64,000 nt of DNA. Source: Streptomyces coryli (lineage in GTDB: Bacteria > Actinomycetota > Actinomycetes > Streptomycetales > Streptomycetaceae). Made by a program: the position numbers and the translations under genes. Below, in pieces: positions 17,978-25,955 of the stretch (position 1 is its first letter; every line of letters starts with the position of its first letter). The DNA is taken from contig NZ_JAAKZV010000004.1 of assembly GCF_011044975.1 (NCBI RefSeq), positions 40,548 through 104,547 on the forward strand, in the 5' to 3' direction. A model generated the notes under the pieces. The model was not told the origin of the DNA. It did not search any database and was given only the letters and a program-made list of their open reading frames with translations.

Positions 17978-19698
17978 GGCTCTACCACCAGGGCCTTGAC
18001 GATCCGCACCTCGCCCGAGCCCACCGCGCGCACGCGGTAGGCGCCGGTCGCGGCGGGCACCGTGATGGTCTCCGCGAAGGCCAGGAAGTGGGTGCGGCCG
18101 TCGTGGGTCTCGATGACGGCGCCCTCGCCCGCGGCGACGTTGAGGAGGTGGAAGCGGCCCTCGGTGTCGTCGGCGATGTCCGCGTCCGGCGCCACGACGA
18201 GGCGGTGCACCGCGCAGAACATCTCCGGAAGCGCACCGATCACTTCCTCGCGCCACCCTTCGCCCGCGCGCAGCGTCCGCGGTTGCTGGACCAGGTCCTT
18301 GGTCACGTCCTCGCCGCGCCGGGTGGTGTCCAGGTTGGCGAAGCCGTGCTCGTACGGCAGCGGCCGGGAGTGGCCGGCGGCGTCCTGGCGCAGCCAGTCG
18401 TAGAAGCGCAGCGAGTAGAGATACGGCGTCGCACTCACCTCCAGCACCAGGTTGCCCGCGCCGGAGGCGTGCGGGGTGCCCGCGGGAATCATGAACAGCT
18501 GGCCCACCGTGGCCGGATGGCTCTGGACATGGTCCTCGACCGGCATCGGCGTGCCCTTGGCAATGGCATCCTGCACCTGGTGGCGCATGGTGTCGACATC
18601 CGCCTCCTCGGTGAGCCCGAGCAGCACCTTCGCGCCCGGCTCGCAGGCCGTGACGTAATACGTCTCGTGCTGCGTGTACGGCCAGCCGAACACCTCCCGC
18701 ATGTACTGCTCCTGCGGGTGCAGGTGCAGGGACAGATTGCCGCCCCCCATCGTGTCCAGGTAGTCGAACCGGATCGGGAACGCGGTGCCGAACCGGCGGT
18801 GCACTCGCTCGCCGAGCATGTCCTCGGGGTGCCACACGCACAGCAGCTGGAACGGGGCCTCGACCTGCGCTCCGCCGGCCGCGCCGATGAGGACGCCCGC
18901 CTCGGGGGCGATCAGCTCGTAGCCCAGGGCCGTATTGCCGGCCTGCGGGGTGAAGCCCAGCTCGCTCGCCGCCCATTGCCCGCCCCACGGCGTGGAGTTG
19001 AAGTACGGGCGGGTGCGCACCGGGCCCCCGGCCAGGTGCGCGAAGGTCGCCCGCAGCGCGTCGCCGCGTACCGAAGCGGGCGCGGCCGGGTCCTGCATGT
19101 CGATCCAGCGCTCGACGCCGGCCGCGATCGCGTCGCGGTGCCGGTCCAGGACCGGCCAGTCGGTGTAGAAGAGGCGCAGCAGTTCACCGGGCTCGCCGGG
19201 ACGTCCCAGATTCACGCCGACCGGCAGGTCGCCCTTGGTGATCGCCCCCTCGGCGTACCGCTTGGGCAGGTCCGCGTACCAGAGCACATCGGGACCGCAG
19301 AGCGAGGCGCCCGGTCCGAAGACCACCAGGACGGTGTCGGCGGCCGGACGTCCGGGCTGTGGGACGGTGTCGAAGAGGTCCGCGACCTGCGCCTCGGACA
19401 GCGGGGTGAAGAAGGTGTCGTCGGCGGGGACGGGCTGCGCGGTCAGCCGCTCGTGGGCCGCCGCCGCGTAGTGGCCGCGGATGTCCAGCGAGGTCGCCGT
19501 GCGTCCCGCCGCGCGCAGCGCCGCCGCGAGGCCGTCGGCGAGCACCGCCCAGTCCAGGGCCGCGGGACCGTCGACGGCCAGGAGGAGCGGGCCGGGCGGC
19601 AGATCGGCGACAGCGGCGGCCCACCCGGCCACTACCTGGCCTTCGACCGGCTCGTAGCTGGGGTGGGGATCGTACGAACGAGACGCGGGGACGGGCAC
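17974..19698 (-). CDS. Class I mannose-6-phosphate isomerase-like protein with N-terminal extension
   Basis: Converts mannose-6-phosphate to fructose-6-phosphate if the assignment is right. The 574-aa chain is longer than the usual 300-400 aa. Residues about 1-180 form an extra domain that resembles a uridine-kinase-like fold without a clear P-loop. The cupin isomerase follows, with metal-ligand region GGGNLSLHLHPQEQYMREVF and a second ligand segment MIPAGTPHASG. GTG 19698 has AAGGAG five bases away. First gene of the four-gene mannose operon. The N-terminal domain's role is unknown. Confidence 0.8.
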   Translation of the reverse strand: MPVPASRSYDPHPSYEPVEGQVVAGWAAAVADLPPGPLLLAVDGPAALDWAVLADGLAAALRAAGRTATSLDIRGHYAAAAHERLTAQPVPADDTFFTPLSEAQVADLFDTVPQPGRPAADTVLVVFGPGASLCGPDVLWYADLPKRYAEGAITKGDLPVGVNLGRPGEPGELLRLFYTDWPVLDRHRDAIAAGVERWIDMQDPAAPASVRGDALRATFAHLAGGPVRTRPYFNSTPWGGQWAASELGFTPQAGNTALGYELIAPEAGVLIGAAGGAQVEAPFQLLCVWHPEDMLGERVHRRFGTAFPIRFDYLDTMGGGNLSLHLHPQEQYMREVFGWPYTQHETYYVTACEPGAKVLLGLTEEADVDTMRHQVQDAIAKGTPMPVEDHVQSHPATVGQLFMIPAGTPHASGAGNLVLEVSATPYLYSLRFYDWLRQDAAGHSRPLPYEHGFANLDTTRRGEDVTKDLVQQPRTLRAGEGWREEVIGALPEMFCAVHRLVVAPDADIADDTEGRFHLLNVAAGEGAVIETHDGRTHFLAFAETITVPAATGAYRVRAVGSGEVRIVKALVVEP

Positions 19699-19728
19699 TG
19701 CTGCTCCTTGGTCGGCTTCAGGATGCTC

Positions 19729-19740
19729 GTTAACGATAAC
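19729..19740. promoter_or_regulatory. LacI-like operator 1, GTTAACGATAAC
   Basis: A 12-bp AT-rich dyad-like site in very GC-rich DNA, 31 bp upstream of the isomerase start. Together with the site at 19845 it gives a shared core AACGATAAC, in opposite orientation. LacI-family regulators typically bind such central-CG palindromes, and the operon encodes one. Confidence 0.5.
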
Positions 19741-19844
19741 AATGCTTGGCGGAAAGGATTCACGAGCTGGAGCAGGGAGACCGGCGACGCATTTAGGCGT
19801 CTGACCGGCAAAGCTATCAAGCAGCGGATCCCAGGATGCGCTCC

Positions 19845-19857
19845 GTTATCGTTGAAC
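19845..19857. promoter_or_regulatory. LacI-like operator 2, GTTATCGTTGAAC
   Basis: Read on the minus strand this is GTTCAACGATAAC, matching the AACGATAAC core of operator 1. It lies between the mannose operon and the oppositely oriented alpha-mannosidase pseudogene, about 116 bp from operator 1. Confidence 0.45.
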
Positions 19858-19879
19858 TCTTGATGTTCCCGGAATGGTG

Positions 19880-19888
19880 TCGTTAACG
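19880..19888. promoter_or_regulatory. Possible third operator half, TCGTTAACG
   Basis: TCGTTAACG repeats the left part of operator 1 (TCGTTAACGATAAC). It lies 70 bp before the start of the GH38-like pseudogene and could have served that gene's promoter. Confidence 0.35.
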
Positions 19889-19957
19889 TACTGACAATAC
19901 GCAGCGGGCAACTCCGGGTTTTCCAGGGAAGGTGGCCCGATTCCGTAAAGGTGATCA

Positions 19958-20755
19958 ATGTCAGCACGGGAGCAGGACCAGCAGCGCGGCCGGGCCACTT
20001 GCCCGGCGTCGCTTCCTTGCCGGGATGGCCGCCGGCGCGGCCGCCCTGACGGCGGGAGGCTGCGCCCGCACCCGCCGCCTACGCGTGACCGTGCACCTGC
20101 CGCATGACGCCGCCCGTATCGACATAGCGAACCGGATCGACAAGTCCGCGACGCTGACCAACGGGAGCGCGTACTTCGGCCACCGGCGGCGTCACCGGCA
20201 CCGGGCTGGAGACCGTGCCCGGGTCTGCCACCCACATGCGCGCCATCCGCCGCTGGACCGGCCTCAGCGACAGCACCCACCACGCCGTGCTCGCCACGAT
20301 CGACACCCCGCTCTTCCAGCTCGGCGGCATCGCCATCCCTTACATCCCGTACCCGCAGTCGCTGCCGCAGCACGAACCGGCCACCGTCTACGCCGCCACC
20401 TTCGGCACGCCCGTAAGCGGGGAGCAATTGGCCGCCCGCACGGCAGCCGTCACGGGCCACCCCCTGGTACCGGTCCGGGCCCGCGCCGCAGCCGAGGCCG
20501 AGCCGCCGGCACAGCAGCACTTCCTGACGGTGGACGACTCCGGCGTAGGCCTGGTCGGCCTCACCGCCCCGGGCGAGGGCACCCTGCCGCCTGACCACAC
20601 CCTTCACCATCACCCGCGCCTTCAACACCAACTACCTCGGCCTCGCCCCGACCGAACTGGCCCTGGATCCGGACGGAGCGATCCCGGTCAACGTGCCCCC
20701 ACTCGGCACCGCCGCCGTCACCCTCCAGCTGTTTGATGTGACACTGCAGGAGTGA
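19958..20755 (+). pseudogene. Decayed secreted GH38-like alpha-mannosidase
   Basis: Remnant of an exported mannosidase broken over at least four frame segments. A good ribosome site AAAGGTGA precedes ATG 19958 in one frame. The Tat/lipoprotein signal (ARRRFLAGMAAGAAALTAGGC) is in the next frame, followed by RIDIANRIDKSATLTNGSAYF, a GH38-like C-terminal-domain pattern. The frame then shifts near 20178 to TGGVTGTGLETVPGSATHMRAIRRWTG and DTPLFQLGGIAIPY, and shifts again near 20590 to LTTPFTITRAFNTNYLGLAPTEL up to the TGA at 20755. The catalytic domain, several hundred residues, is missing. Only the C-terminal beta domains are recognisable, so the GH38 call is moderate. It faces the mannose operon across shared operators. 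Confidence 0.65.
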
Positions 20756-21654
20756 TCGAAGTACCGGACGCCGTACGCAACATGGCTCGCTCAGCCGGTG
20801 CCGAAGACTGGCTCGAGCGCCTGCCCGCGCTTGTCTCGAGCCTCGAGGCCGACTGGTCGATCAGCGTGGGGCGGCCGTACACGGGCGGGTCCGGGGCCTA
20901 TGTGGCCGAAGCGACCCGGGCGGACGGAGCCGCAGCGATTCTCAAGGTGCTGGTGCCGGGCCTGGGGAACGACTCCTCCAACGAGGCGATGGTGCTCCGC
21001 ATCGTTGGAGGAGAAGGCTGCCCGGCGCTCTACCGGCATGACGCCGACCGGGACGCCCTGCTCATGGAACGACTGGGGCGGCCGATGTTCGAGCTCGGCC
21101 TGCCGCTCGCGCGTCGCCTCGAGATTCTCTGCGATACGGCGGCGCACATCTGGCGGCCCGCGCCGGGCTGCGGGCTGCCCACCGGTGCCGAGAAGGCCCG
21201 GTGGCTCGCCGACTTCATTGTGAGGTTGTGGGAGGAACTCGATCACCCCTGTTCCGAGAAGGCGGTCGAGCACGCCCTCGCCTCGGCCCGACGGCGGGAG
21301 CAAGCGCACCGCGACGAGAAAGCCGTAGTGGTCCACGGCGACGTGCACCAGCTGAACGCGCTGCAGAGCGATGGCGGCTTCAAGCTGATCGATCCGCACG
21401 GTGTCCTTGCTGAGGCCGAGTACGACCTCGGTGTCCTGATGCGTGGAGACCCGGTCGAGCTGCTCGCCGGCGACCCCTTCGAGCGGGCCCGTTGGCTGGC
21501 CGCCCGGACGGGGCTCGATCCCGTGGCCACCTGGGAGTGGGGCGTGATCGAGCGGGTGAAGACGGCACTGCTCTGCACGCGGATTCACCTTCAGCCTCTC
21601 GGCAGGGACACGCTCCGGGCAGCGGAGGCCGTCGCTGGTTTGTCGATGTCGTAG
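20752..21654 (+). CDS. Aminoglycoside/hydroxyurea phosphotransferase, streptomycin 6-kinase-like
   Basis: Cytoplasmic 300-aa kinase of the APH(6)/hydroxyurea kinase family. The opening VIEVPDAVRNMARSAG and WLERLPALV parallel known streptomycin 6-kinases and support GTG 20752 as start. That GTG overlaps the pseudogene's TGA. The catalytic loop is VVHGDVHQLNAL (HGDxxxxN) and the metal-binding Asp is in KLIDPHG. It may phosphorylate streptomycin or a related aminoglycoside, or an endogenous metabolite. It lies 13 bp outside the left end of the IS5-family transposon and so is not part of its cargo. Confidence 0.8.
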   Translation: MIEVPDAVRNMARSAGAEDWLERLPALVSSLEADWSISVGRPYTGGSGAYVAEATRADGAAAILKVLVPGLGNDSSNEAMVLRIVGGEGCPALYRHDADRDALLMERLGRPMFELGLPLARRLEILCDTAAHIWRPAPGCGLPTGAEKARWLADFIVRLWEELDHPCSEKAVEHALASARRREQAHRDEKAVVVHGDVHQLNALQSDGGFKLIDPHGVLAEAEYDLGVLMRGDPVELLAGDPFERARWLAARTGLDPVATWEWGVIERVKTALLCTRIHLQPLGRDTLRAAEAVAGLSMS

Positions 21655-21667
21655 GCGCCCAGCGCTA

Positions 21668-21687
21668 GGGCCTTTCTTTTGGATCAG
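21668..21687 (+). repeat. Left terminal inverted repeat of the IS5-family element
   Basis: Sequence GGGCCTTTCTTTTGGATCAG. It pairs with the right end at 18 of 20 positions and overlaps the transposase stop codon at 21684-21686. The preceding bases 21664-21667 are GCTA. Confidence 0.75.
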
Positions 21688-22529
21688 GTGATGGACCACA
21701 GGAAGATGCCGACGATGAGGAGTCCAGCGCCGTAGATGGTTGCGGTCTTGTCGTAGCGGGTGGCGATGCCGCGCCACTGTTTCAGGCGGTTGATGCACCG
21801 TTCGACGGTGTTGCGCTGTCGGTAGGCATCGCGGTCGAAGGCGGGTGGTCTGCCGCCACGGCTGCCCCGACGTTTGCGGTGGACTTGCTGGTCAGCCGGT
21901 AGGGGGATCACCGCACGAATCCCGCGTCTGCGCAGGTACGTGCGAATGGCGCGGGATGAGTACGCCTTGTCCGCCAGGACCACATCCGGACGCGTTCGCG
22001 GTCTCCCATGGACGCGCGGGACCCGTAAGGCCGCCATGACCTGCTCGAAGGCAGGGGCGTCCCCTGCCTGGCCGGGGGTGAGCACGAAGGCCAGCGGCCG
22101 GCATCGTCCGTCTGCAGCCAGATGGATCTTCGTAGTCAGGCCGCCGCGTGACCGGCCCAACGCATGGTGATTTGGTTCGCCTTCCAGGGCCCCTTCCTTG
22201 CGGGCCCCGGCGGCGTGCTGGTGGGCACGCACAACGGTGGAGTCCACGGCCACCACCCACTCCAGATCCGCCTCGGCGTCTGCCTGAGCCAGCAATGCGG
22301 TGAAGATTCGCTGCCAGGTGCCGTCTATCGCCCAGTTCCGCAGCCGTGTGTATACGCCCTTCCAGGAACCGTATCGCTCAGGCAGTTGCGGCCACGGCGA
22401 GCCGGTCTGGAACTTCCAGGCGATCGCATCGATCACTTGCCGGTGATCTCGCCACCGGCCGCCCCGAGTGGGCGCGCGATCGGGAAGCAGTGGCTCGAGC
22501 CGCACCCACTGCCCGTCCGTCAAAGGCAT
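21684..22529 (-). CDS. IS5 family transposase
   Basis: DDE transposase, 281 aa, apparently intact as a single frame. The N-terminal IS5-type helical domain begins MPLTDGQWVRLEPLLP, with the WPQLPERYGSWKGVYTRLRNW segment. The acidic triad is visible in VAVDSTVVRAH, VVLADKAYSS and NTVERCINRLKQWRGIATRYDKT. ATG 22529 has AAGG seven bases upstream; an in-frame ATG at 22562 is possible. Being full length, it could still be active. Confidence 0.9.
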   Translation of the reverse strand: MPLTDGQWVRLEPLLPDRAPTRGGRWRDHRQVIDAIAWKFQTGSPWPQLPERYGSWKGVYTRLRNWAIDGTWQRIFTALLAQADAEADLEWVVAVDSTVVRAHQHAAGARKEGALEGEPNHHALGRSRGGLTTKIHLAADGRCRPLAFVLTPGQAGDAPAFEQVMAALRVPRVHGRPRTRPDVVLADKAYSSRAIRTYLRRRGIRAVIPLPADQQVHRKRRGSRGGRPPAFDRDAYRQRNTVERCINRLKQWRGIATRYDKTATIYGAGLLIVGIFLWSIT

Positions 22530-22566
22530 GTTCGGCCTTGACAGCGGACAATCAGACGGCATGGGG

Positions 22567-23865
22567 TCAGGGGATGCGTCGCCATACGCGCATCCGCCAG
22601 CGCAGGTAGCCGGGGCGGCCATCATCATCGAAATCGAAAAATGCCACCGGCCCGGCCGGTGAAGTGAACGTGAGGCGGTCCTGCGGGGCGAGGGTGAGGT
22701 CTGGCAGTCCGGCTGCCCGCACGAGCAGTCCGTCGCCGACGCGTTGGACGTCGAGGGGAGTGACGTGCGACGCATAGCGACCCGTGTAGCCGTCGAGGTT
22801 CGATGCGGCGGACTCGTGGGCGTGGTGGTGTGAGGGAGTGGGAGGGTCGAGGAGGGAAGTGGCGGCGTCAATGCCCTGCCGGGAGTTGGTCAGGACGACG
22901 ATCGCGGCTCCGTTTTCGGGGTCGGCGGTGATAATGCCGGACTGGCCAGGGTAGGCGCCTCCGATGCGGACGCTGGAGTACCGCGCGTTGCTCCACAGCA
23001 TCCAGCCGAGGCCCGGCCCGCGCATGGTGGGCACGCCGCCGGGCGCCGGGACCTGAAGGGCCCGCATGATCTCGGTGCCGGGCTCATCCAGGTGGGCGCG
23101 GGTGAATCGGGCCAGGTCCGCGGCGGTGGTGACCAGTGTGCTTCCGGCCGGAGCGAGCGACGGCGTGCACATCGGGTCCCCAACCGGGAGCGGGAGCGGC
23201 AGGGCTCGGCTGTCGCGGACGTCGTGGCCCCGGGCCGCGTCCGGGTCCTGGGCAGCCTCGGAGTCCCGGAGGAAGCTGGTATTGGCCATGCCGGCCGGGT
23301 CGAGGACGCGGGTGCGCAGGGCGTGCTCAAAGGGCTGGCCGAGGACGAGTTCGAGGATGCGTCCGGCCAGAACGAAGCCGCCGTTGCAGTAGGAGAAGGC
23401 GGTGCCGGGCGGGAAGAGCGAGCCGACGGTAGTCAGGTGGTCGGCGTAACGGGCGAGACGGTCGTCGCTGTCACCGGTGTCGAGGAAGAGATCACCGGCG
23501 TCCAGGCCGCTGGTGTGTCCGATCAGATGACGCAGCCGCAGGTCGTCGGGCCACGGGCCGGGGAGGTAGCGGGAGACGGGATCTTCCAGGCTGAGCTCAC
23601 CCTTGTCGGCACAGTGCACCACGAGGCCGGCGGTGAGCAGTTTGGTGATGGAGCCAGGGCGGAACCGTGTGCGGGGCAGTACGGGCTGCTCGGACTCCAG
23701 GTCGGTGAGGCCGGCGACCCCAGTCCGGATTGCACCGTCGAGGACGCCCGCAGTCTGAACGCCCGGGATGTGCGGCAGGCTGGCCAGTCGGTCGGCGAGG
23801 GCCTGCGGGTCCGCGGCCAGCTCACGGAGGGGGTGCACTATGCGGTTATCGATGGGGTTATGCAT
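22567..23865 (-). CDS. Passenger serine hydrolase, beta-lactamase (S12) family
   Basis: Predicted 432-aa hydrolase without an obvious signal peptide. SxxK is SITK (RPGSITKLLTAGLVV), YxN is YCN (FSYCNGGFVLAGRILE), and the third motif region is GGAYPGQSG. A C-terminal lipocalin-like domain follows (DGYTGRYASHV..., about 340-432). The ATG at 23865 lies inside the 12-bp repeats of the divergent promoter; GTG at 23838 is an alternative that would leave them upstream. It is carried between the transposon ends, 37 bp upstream of the transposase. Substrate unknown; cytoplasmic S12 esterases/peptidases are common. Confidence 0.8.
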   Translation of the reverse strand: MHNPIDNRIVHPLRELAADPQALADRLASLPHIPGVQTAGVLDGAIRTGVAGLTDLESEQPVLPRTRFRPGSITKLLTAGLVVHCADKGELSLEDPVSRYLPGPWPDDLRLRHLIGHTSGLDAGDLFLDTGDSDDRLARYADHLTTVGSLFPPGTAFSYCNGGFVLAGRILELVLGQPFEHALRTRVLDPAGMANTSFLRDSEAAQDPDAARGHDVRDSRALPLPLPVGDPMCTPSLAPAGSTLVTTAADLARFTRAHLDEPGTEIMRALQVPAPGGVPTMRGPGLGWMLWSNARYSSVRIGGAYPGQSGIITADPENGAAIVVLTNSRQGIDAATSLLDPPTPSHHHAHESAASNLDGYTGRYASHVTPLDVQRVGDGLLVRAAGLPDLTLAPQDRLTFTSPAGPVAFFDFDDDGRPGYLRWRMRVWRRIP

Positions 23866-23880
23866 GGGGGTATAGTCTGG
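23844..23880 (+). promoter_or_regulatory. 12-bp direct repeats and leaderless promoter of the RHH/Clp-N gene
   Basis: Two adjacent 12-mers, GGTTATCGATGG (23844-23855) and GGTTATGCATGG (23856-23867), are followed by a partial third, GGGTATAG. The -10-like TATAGT at 23871-23876 lies ten bases before the ATG at 23887, so the transcript would start at or next to the start codon (leaderless). Direct repeats of this kind are what ribbon-helix-helix autorepressors bind, and the downstream product begins with such a domain. Confidence 0.5.
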
Positions 23881-23886
23881 GGTGTC

Positions 23887-24543
23887 ATGGGAAAAGTCAA
23901 CGTCTATCTGCCGAACGACCTCGAACGCGCCGTGCGAGCAGCCGGACTGTCGATCTCGGCGATCTGCCAGGCGGCGCTCCAGCGGGAACTGTCCGCGCTG
24001 GAACGGCTGCGGTCCGAGGGACAGGCGCCGTACACACCGCGCCTGCGCGCCATCCTGGACGGGGCCAAGGCCGACCAGGCGAGGCAGGGCCGAGATGTCA
24101 CCGCCCTCGACCTGGCGGGCGCGATCGCCCGCCACGGCGAGAACCTCGGAGCCCGCACACTTACAGCCCTCGGGATCGAGCTGCCGGAACCGCAGCCAGA
24201 GAGCGCGGCAGCAGCCACCGACGGTCACAGCCGACTGGCGCCGGATGCCGTCGATGTACTGACCGCCGCCTACAAGGTGGCCGCGGAAATGCGGCACCAG
24301 CACCTCGGCACGGAACATGTGGTGATCGCCCTGGCCGCCGAGGACTCCCCGCTGCATGACGTGTTCAGCGTGCTCGGCATCAGCGATCGACTGGTGCAGC
24401 AGCAGGTCGAGCGCCTGCTCGACAACCCCTGGACCACCGACCACGCTGCCCCGGAGGACAACACGGCACGGCTGGACCGCCTCGATCAGGAAGTCCAGCG
24501 AATCGCCGCCGAGATCGCCAACCTCCGCGCCACCGACGCCTGA
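23887..24543 (+). CDS. RHH/CcdA-like DNA-binding protein fused to a Clp N-terminal domain
   Basis: Passenger protein of 218 aa. Residues 1-40 (MGKVNVYLPNDLERAVRAAG, then LSISAICQAALQREL) have the beta-strand/helix/helix pattern of a ribbon-helix-helix or CcdA-antitoxin fold. Residues about 115-185 (VDVLTAAYKVAAEMRHQHLG, then TEHVVIALA) match the Clp N repeat of ClpA/ClpC-type chaperones. The C-terminus (ARLDRLDQEVQRIAAEIANL) looks like a short coiled coil. No toxin partner is adjacent. Role unknown: possibly an autorepressor that also contacts the Clp protease. It is divergent from the serine hydrolase. Confidence 0.7.
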   Translation: MGKVNVYLPNDLERAVRAAGLSISAICQAALQRELSALERLRSEGQAPYTPRLRAILDGAKADQARQGRDVTALDLAGAIARHGENLGARTLTALGIELPEPQPESAAAATDGHSRLAPDAVDVLTAAYKVAAEMRHQHLGTEHVVIALAAEDSPLHDVFSVLGISDRLVQQQVERLLDNPWTTDHAAPEDNTARLDRLDQEVQRIAAEIANLRATDA

Positions 24544-24629
24544 CCCGCCAACCTGCGCCCCCGAGCGGGCATGACACAACGGCCCGGTAGCTTCCAGCGC
24601 AGTCACGACCTGCAGGGCGAATCAGCAAG

Positions 24630-24649
24630 CTGATCCAAGAGAAGGGCCC
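24630..24649 (-). repeat. Right terminal inverted repeat of the IS5-family element
   Basis: Its reverse complement reads GGGCCCTTCTCTTGGATCAG and differs from the left end at only two positions. It is followed by TAGC, with TA at 24650-24651 as the target duplicate. Confidence 0.75.
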
Positions 24650-25884
24650 TAGCCCTCCTCCCGCAGCCCCCACGGCGACCCGTACTCCTCCAGCAGGTCG
24701 ACGAACGGCCGGGCCGGCAGTGCCTCCGGGCCGAGCACCCCGGTGCTCGTCCAGGTGCTGCCGGCCAGTAGCTCGAGGGCGATGACCGGGTTGATGGCGG
24801 TCTGCCAGACCACGGCCTGGCAGCCGTATTCGCGCATCGACCACTCGTTGTCGACGACGTGGTAGAGGTACACCTCGCGTGCGGCGCCGTCCTTGGTGCC
24901 CTTGACCCACGTGCCTGCACACGTCTTCCCCGTCATACGGTCGCCCAGTGCCGCCGGGTCGGGGAGGCAGGCGGCGACCACGTCGCGCGGGGAGACCTCG
25001 GCGGGACGGCCGTCGGCGCCGGGGACGGTGACCTTGGCGGTGGAGTCGAGGCCGAGTGCGTGGAGGGTCTTGAGCTTGGCGATGAAGTCGTCGCCTAGGC
25101 CGTATTTGAAGGTGACGCGGCGGGCGTCGACCCAGCGGGGGATGAGCAGCACCTCCTCGTGCTCGACGTTGACGCACTCCACCGGGCCGATGCCCTCCGG
25201 GAAGTCGAAGACCTCCGGCTCGCTGAAGGGCGCGGTGGTGAACCAGCCGCGGTCCTTCTCGTAGATCACGGGTGGATTGAGGCACTCCTCGATGGTGGTC
25301 CAGATGCTGAAGGAGGGGGCGAAGTCATAGCCCTCGACCGTCAGATTGGCGCCGTCGCGGACGCCGATCTCCTCGATCTCGTCGAAGAGTTCGTCGGCCG
25401 CGTGCCGGGCGAAGACGTCCGACAGACCCGGCTCCACGCCCATGCCGACCAGGGCCAGCCGGCCCGCGCGGTCCCACTGCTCGGCCAGCGCGAACTGGCC
25501 GTCGCCGAGCTTCGTCCCGCAGTTCTCGTACGGGCGGGTGGCGTGCGGCGCGGACAGCGACATCGCCATGTCCAGGTAGTGGATGCCGGCGGCCAGCGCG
25601 GCGCGGAACAGCGGCATGACGAAGCGCGGGTCGACGGCGTTGAGGAGGACGTCGCAGCGGGTCTCGGCGATGAGCCGGCGCACGGCCTCCTCGTCGGAGG
25701 CGTCGAGGTGCCGGGCGGAGAAGCGCTCCGCGTGCCCGTCGTAGTCCTTGAGCGCGGCGACGGCCGCCTCGGCGCGGGCGGGGTCGTGGTCGGCGACGAC
25801 CATGTGGGTCAGGAAGTCGCGGCGGGCCGCGATCCGGGTGATGGCGGTACCGACGCCGCCCGCGCCCACGAGGAGTACGCGCAT
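24649..25884 (-). CDS. Saccharopine dehydrogenase family protein
   Basis: NAD(P)-dependent oxidoreductase of 411 aa. A perfect N-terminal Rossmann motif, MRVLLVGAGGVGTAI, is followed by saccharopine-dehydrogenase blocks (DVLLNAVDPRFVMPLFRAALAAGIHYLDMA; GMGVEPGLSDVFARH). Relatives include lysine 6-dehydrogenase and carboxynorspermidine synthase; the substrate cannot be fixed here. The ATG has AAAGGTG upstream. The TAG stop is formed at the edge of the transposon (TA from the target duplicate, G from the terminal repeat), and the same stop would exist in the empty site. Divergent from a TetR regulator. Confidence 0.85.
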   Translation of the reverse strand: MRVLLVGAGGVGTAITRIAARRDFLTHMVVADHDPARAEAAVAALKDYDGHAERFSARHLDASDEEAVRRLIAETRCDVLLNAVDPRFVMPLFRAALAAGIHYLDMAMSLSAPHATRPYENCGTKLGDGQFALAEQWDRAGRLALVGMGVEPGLSDVFARHAADELFDEIEEIGVRDGANLTVEGYDFAPSFSIWTTIEECLNPPVIYEKDRGWFTTAPFSEPEVFDFPEGIGPVECVNVEHEEVLLIPRWVDARRVTFKYGLGDDFIAKLKTLHALGLDSTAKVTVPGADGRPAEVSPRDVVAACLPDPAALGDRMTGKTCAGTWVKGTKDGAAREVYLYHVVDNEWSMREYGCQAVVWQTAINPVIALELLAGSTWTSTGVLGPEALPARPFVDLLEEYGSPWGLREEG

Positions 25885-25955
25885 GTCACACACCTTTCGT
25901 TGCGGAGCTGCCTGGTCGAGGTGACTCGATGCAACGCGACCCGACCCGTTAAGGT

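Larger units (their letters stand above)
21668..24649. mobile_element. IS5-family transposon with two passenger genes
   Basis: Element of 2,982 bp bounded by 20-bp terminal inverted repeats that agree at 18 positions (left 21668-21687, right 24630-24649) and flanked by TA on both sides in a CTA...TAG setting. That is the duplication and target preference (TA/CTAG) of the IS427-like branch of IS5. The transposase lies at the left end with its stop codon inside the left repeat, and no copy of the repeat is found near the transposase start. The repeat pair therefore encloses a serine hydrolase and an RHH/Clp-N protein as cargo. It inserted at the stop codon of the saccharopine-dehydrogenase-like gene without harming it. 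Confidence 0.75.

Noticed and set aside
20752-21654. Aminoglycoside-kinase-like gene as cargo of the IS5-family transposon
   Set aside because: The left terminal repeat begins at 21668, after the gene's stop, so the gene is outside the element.
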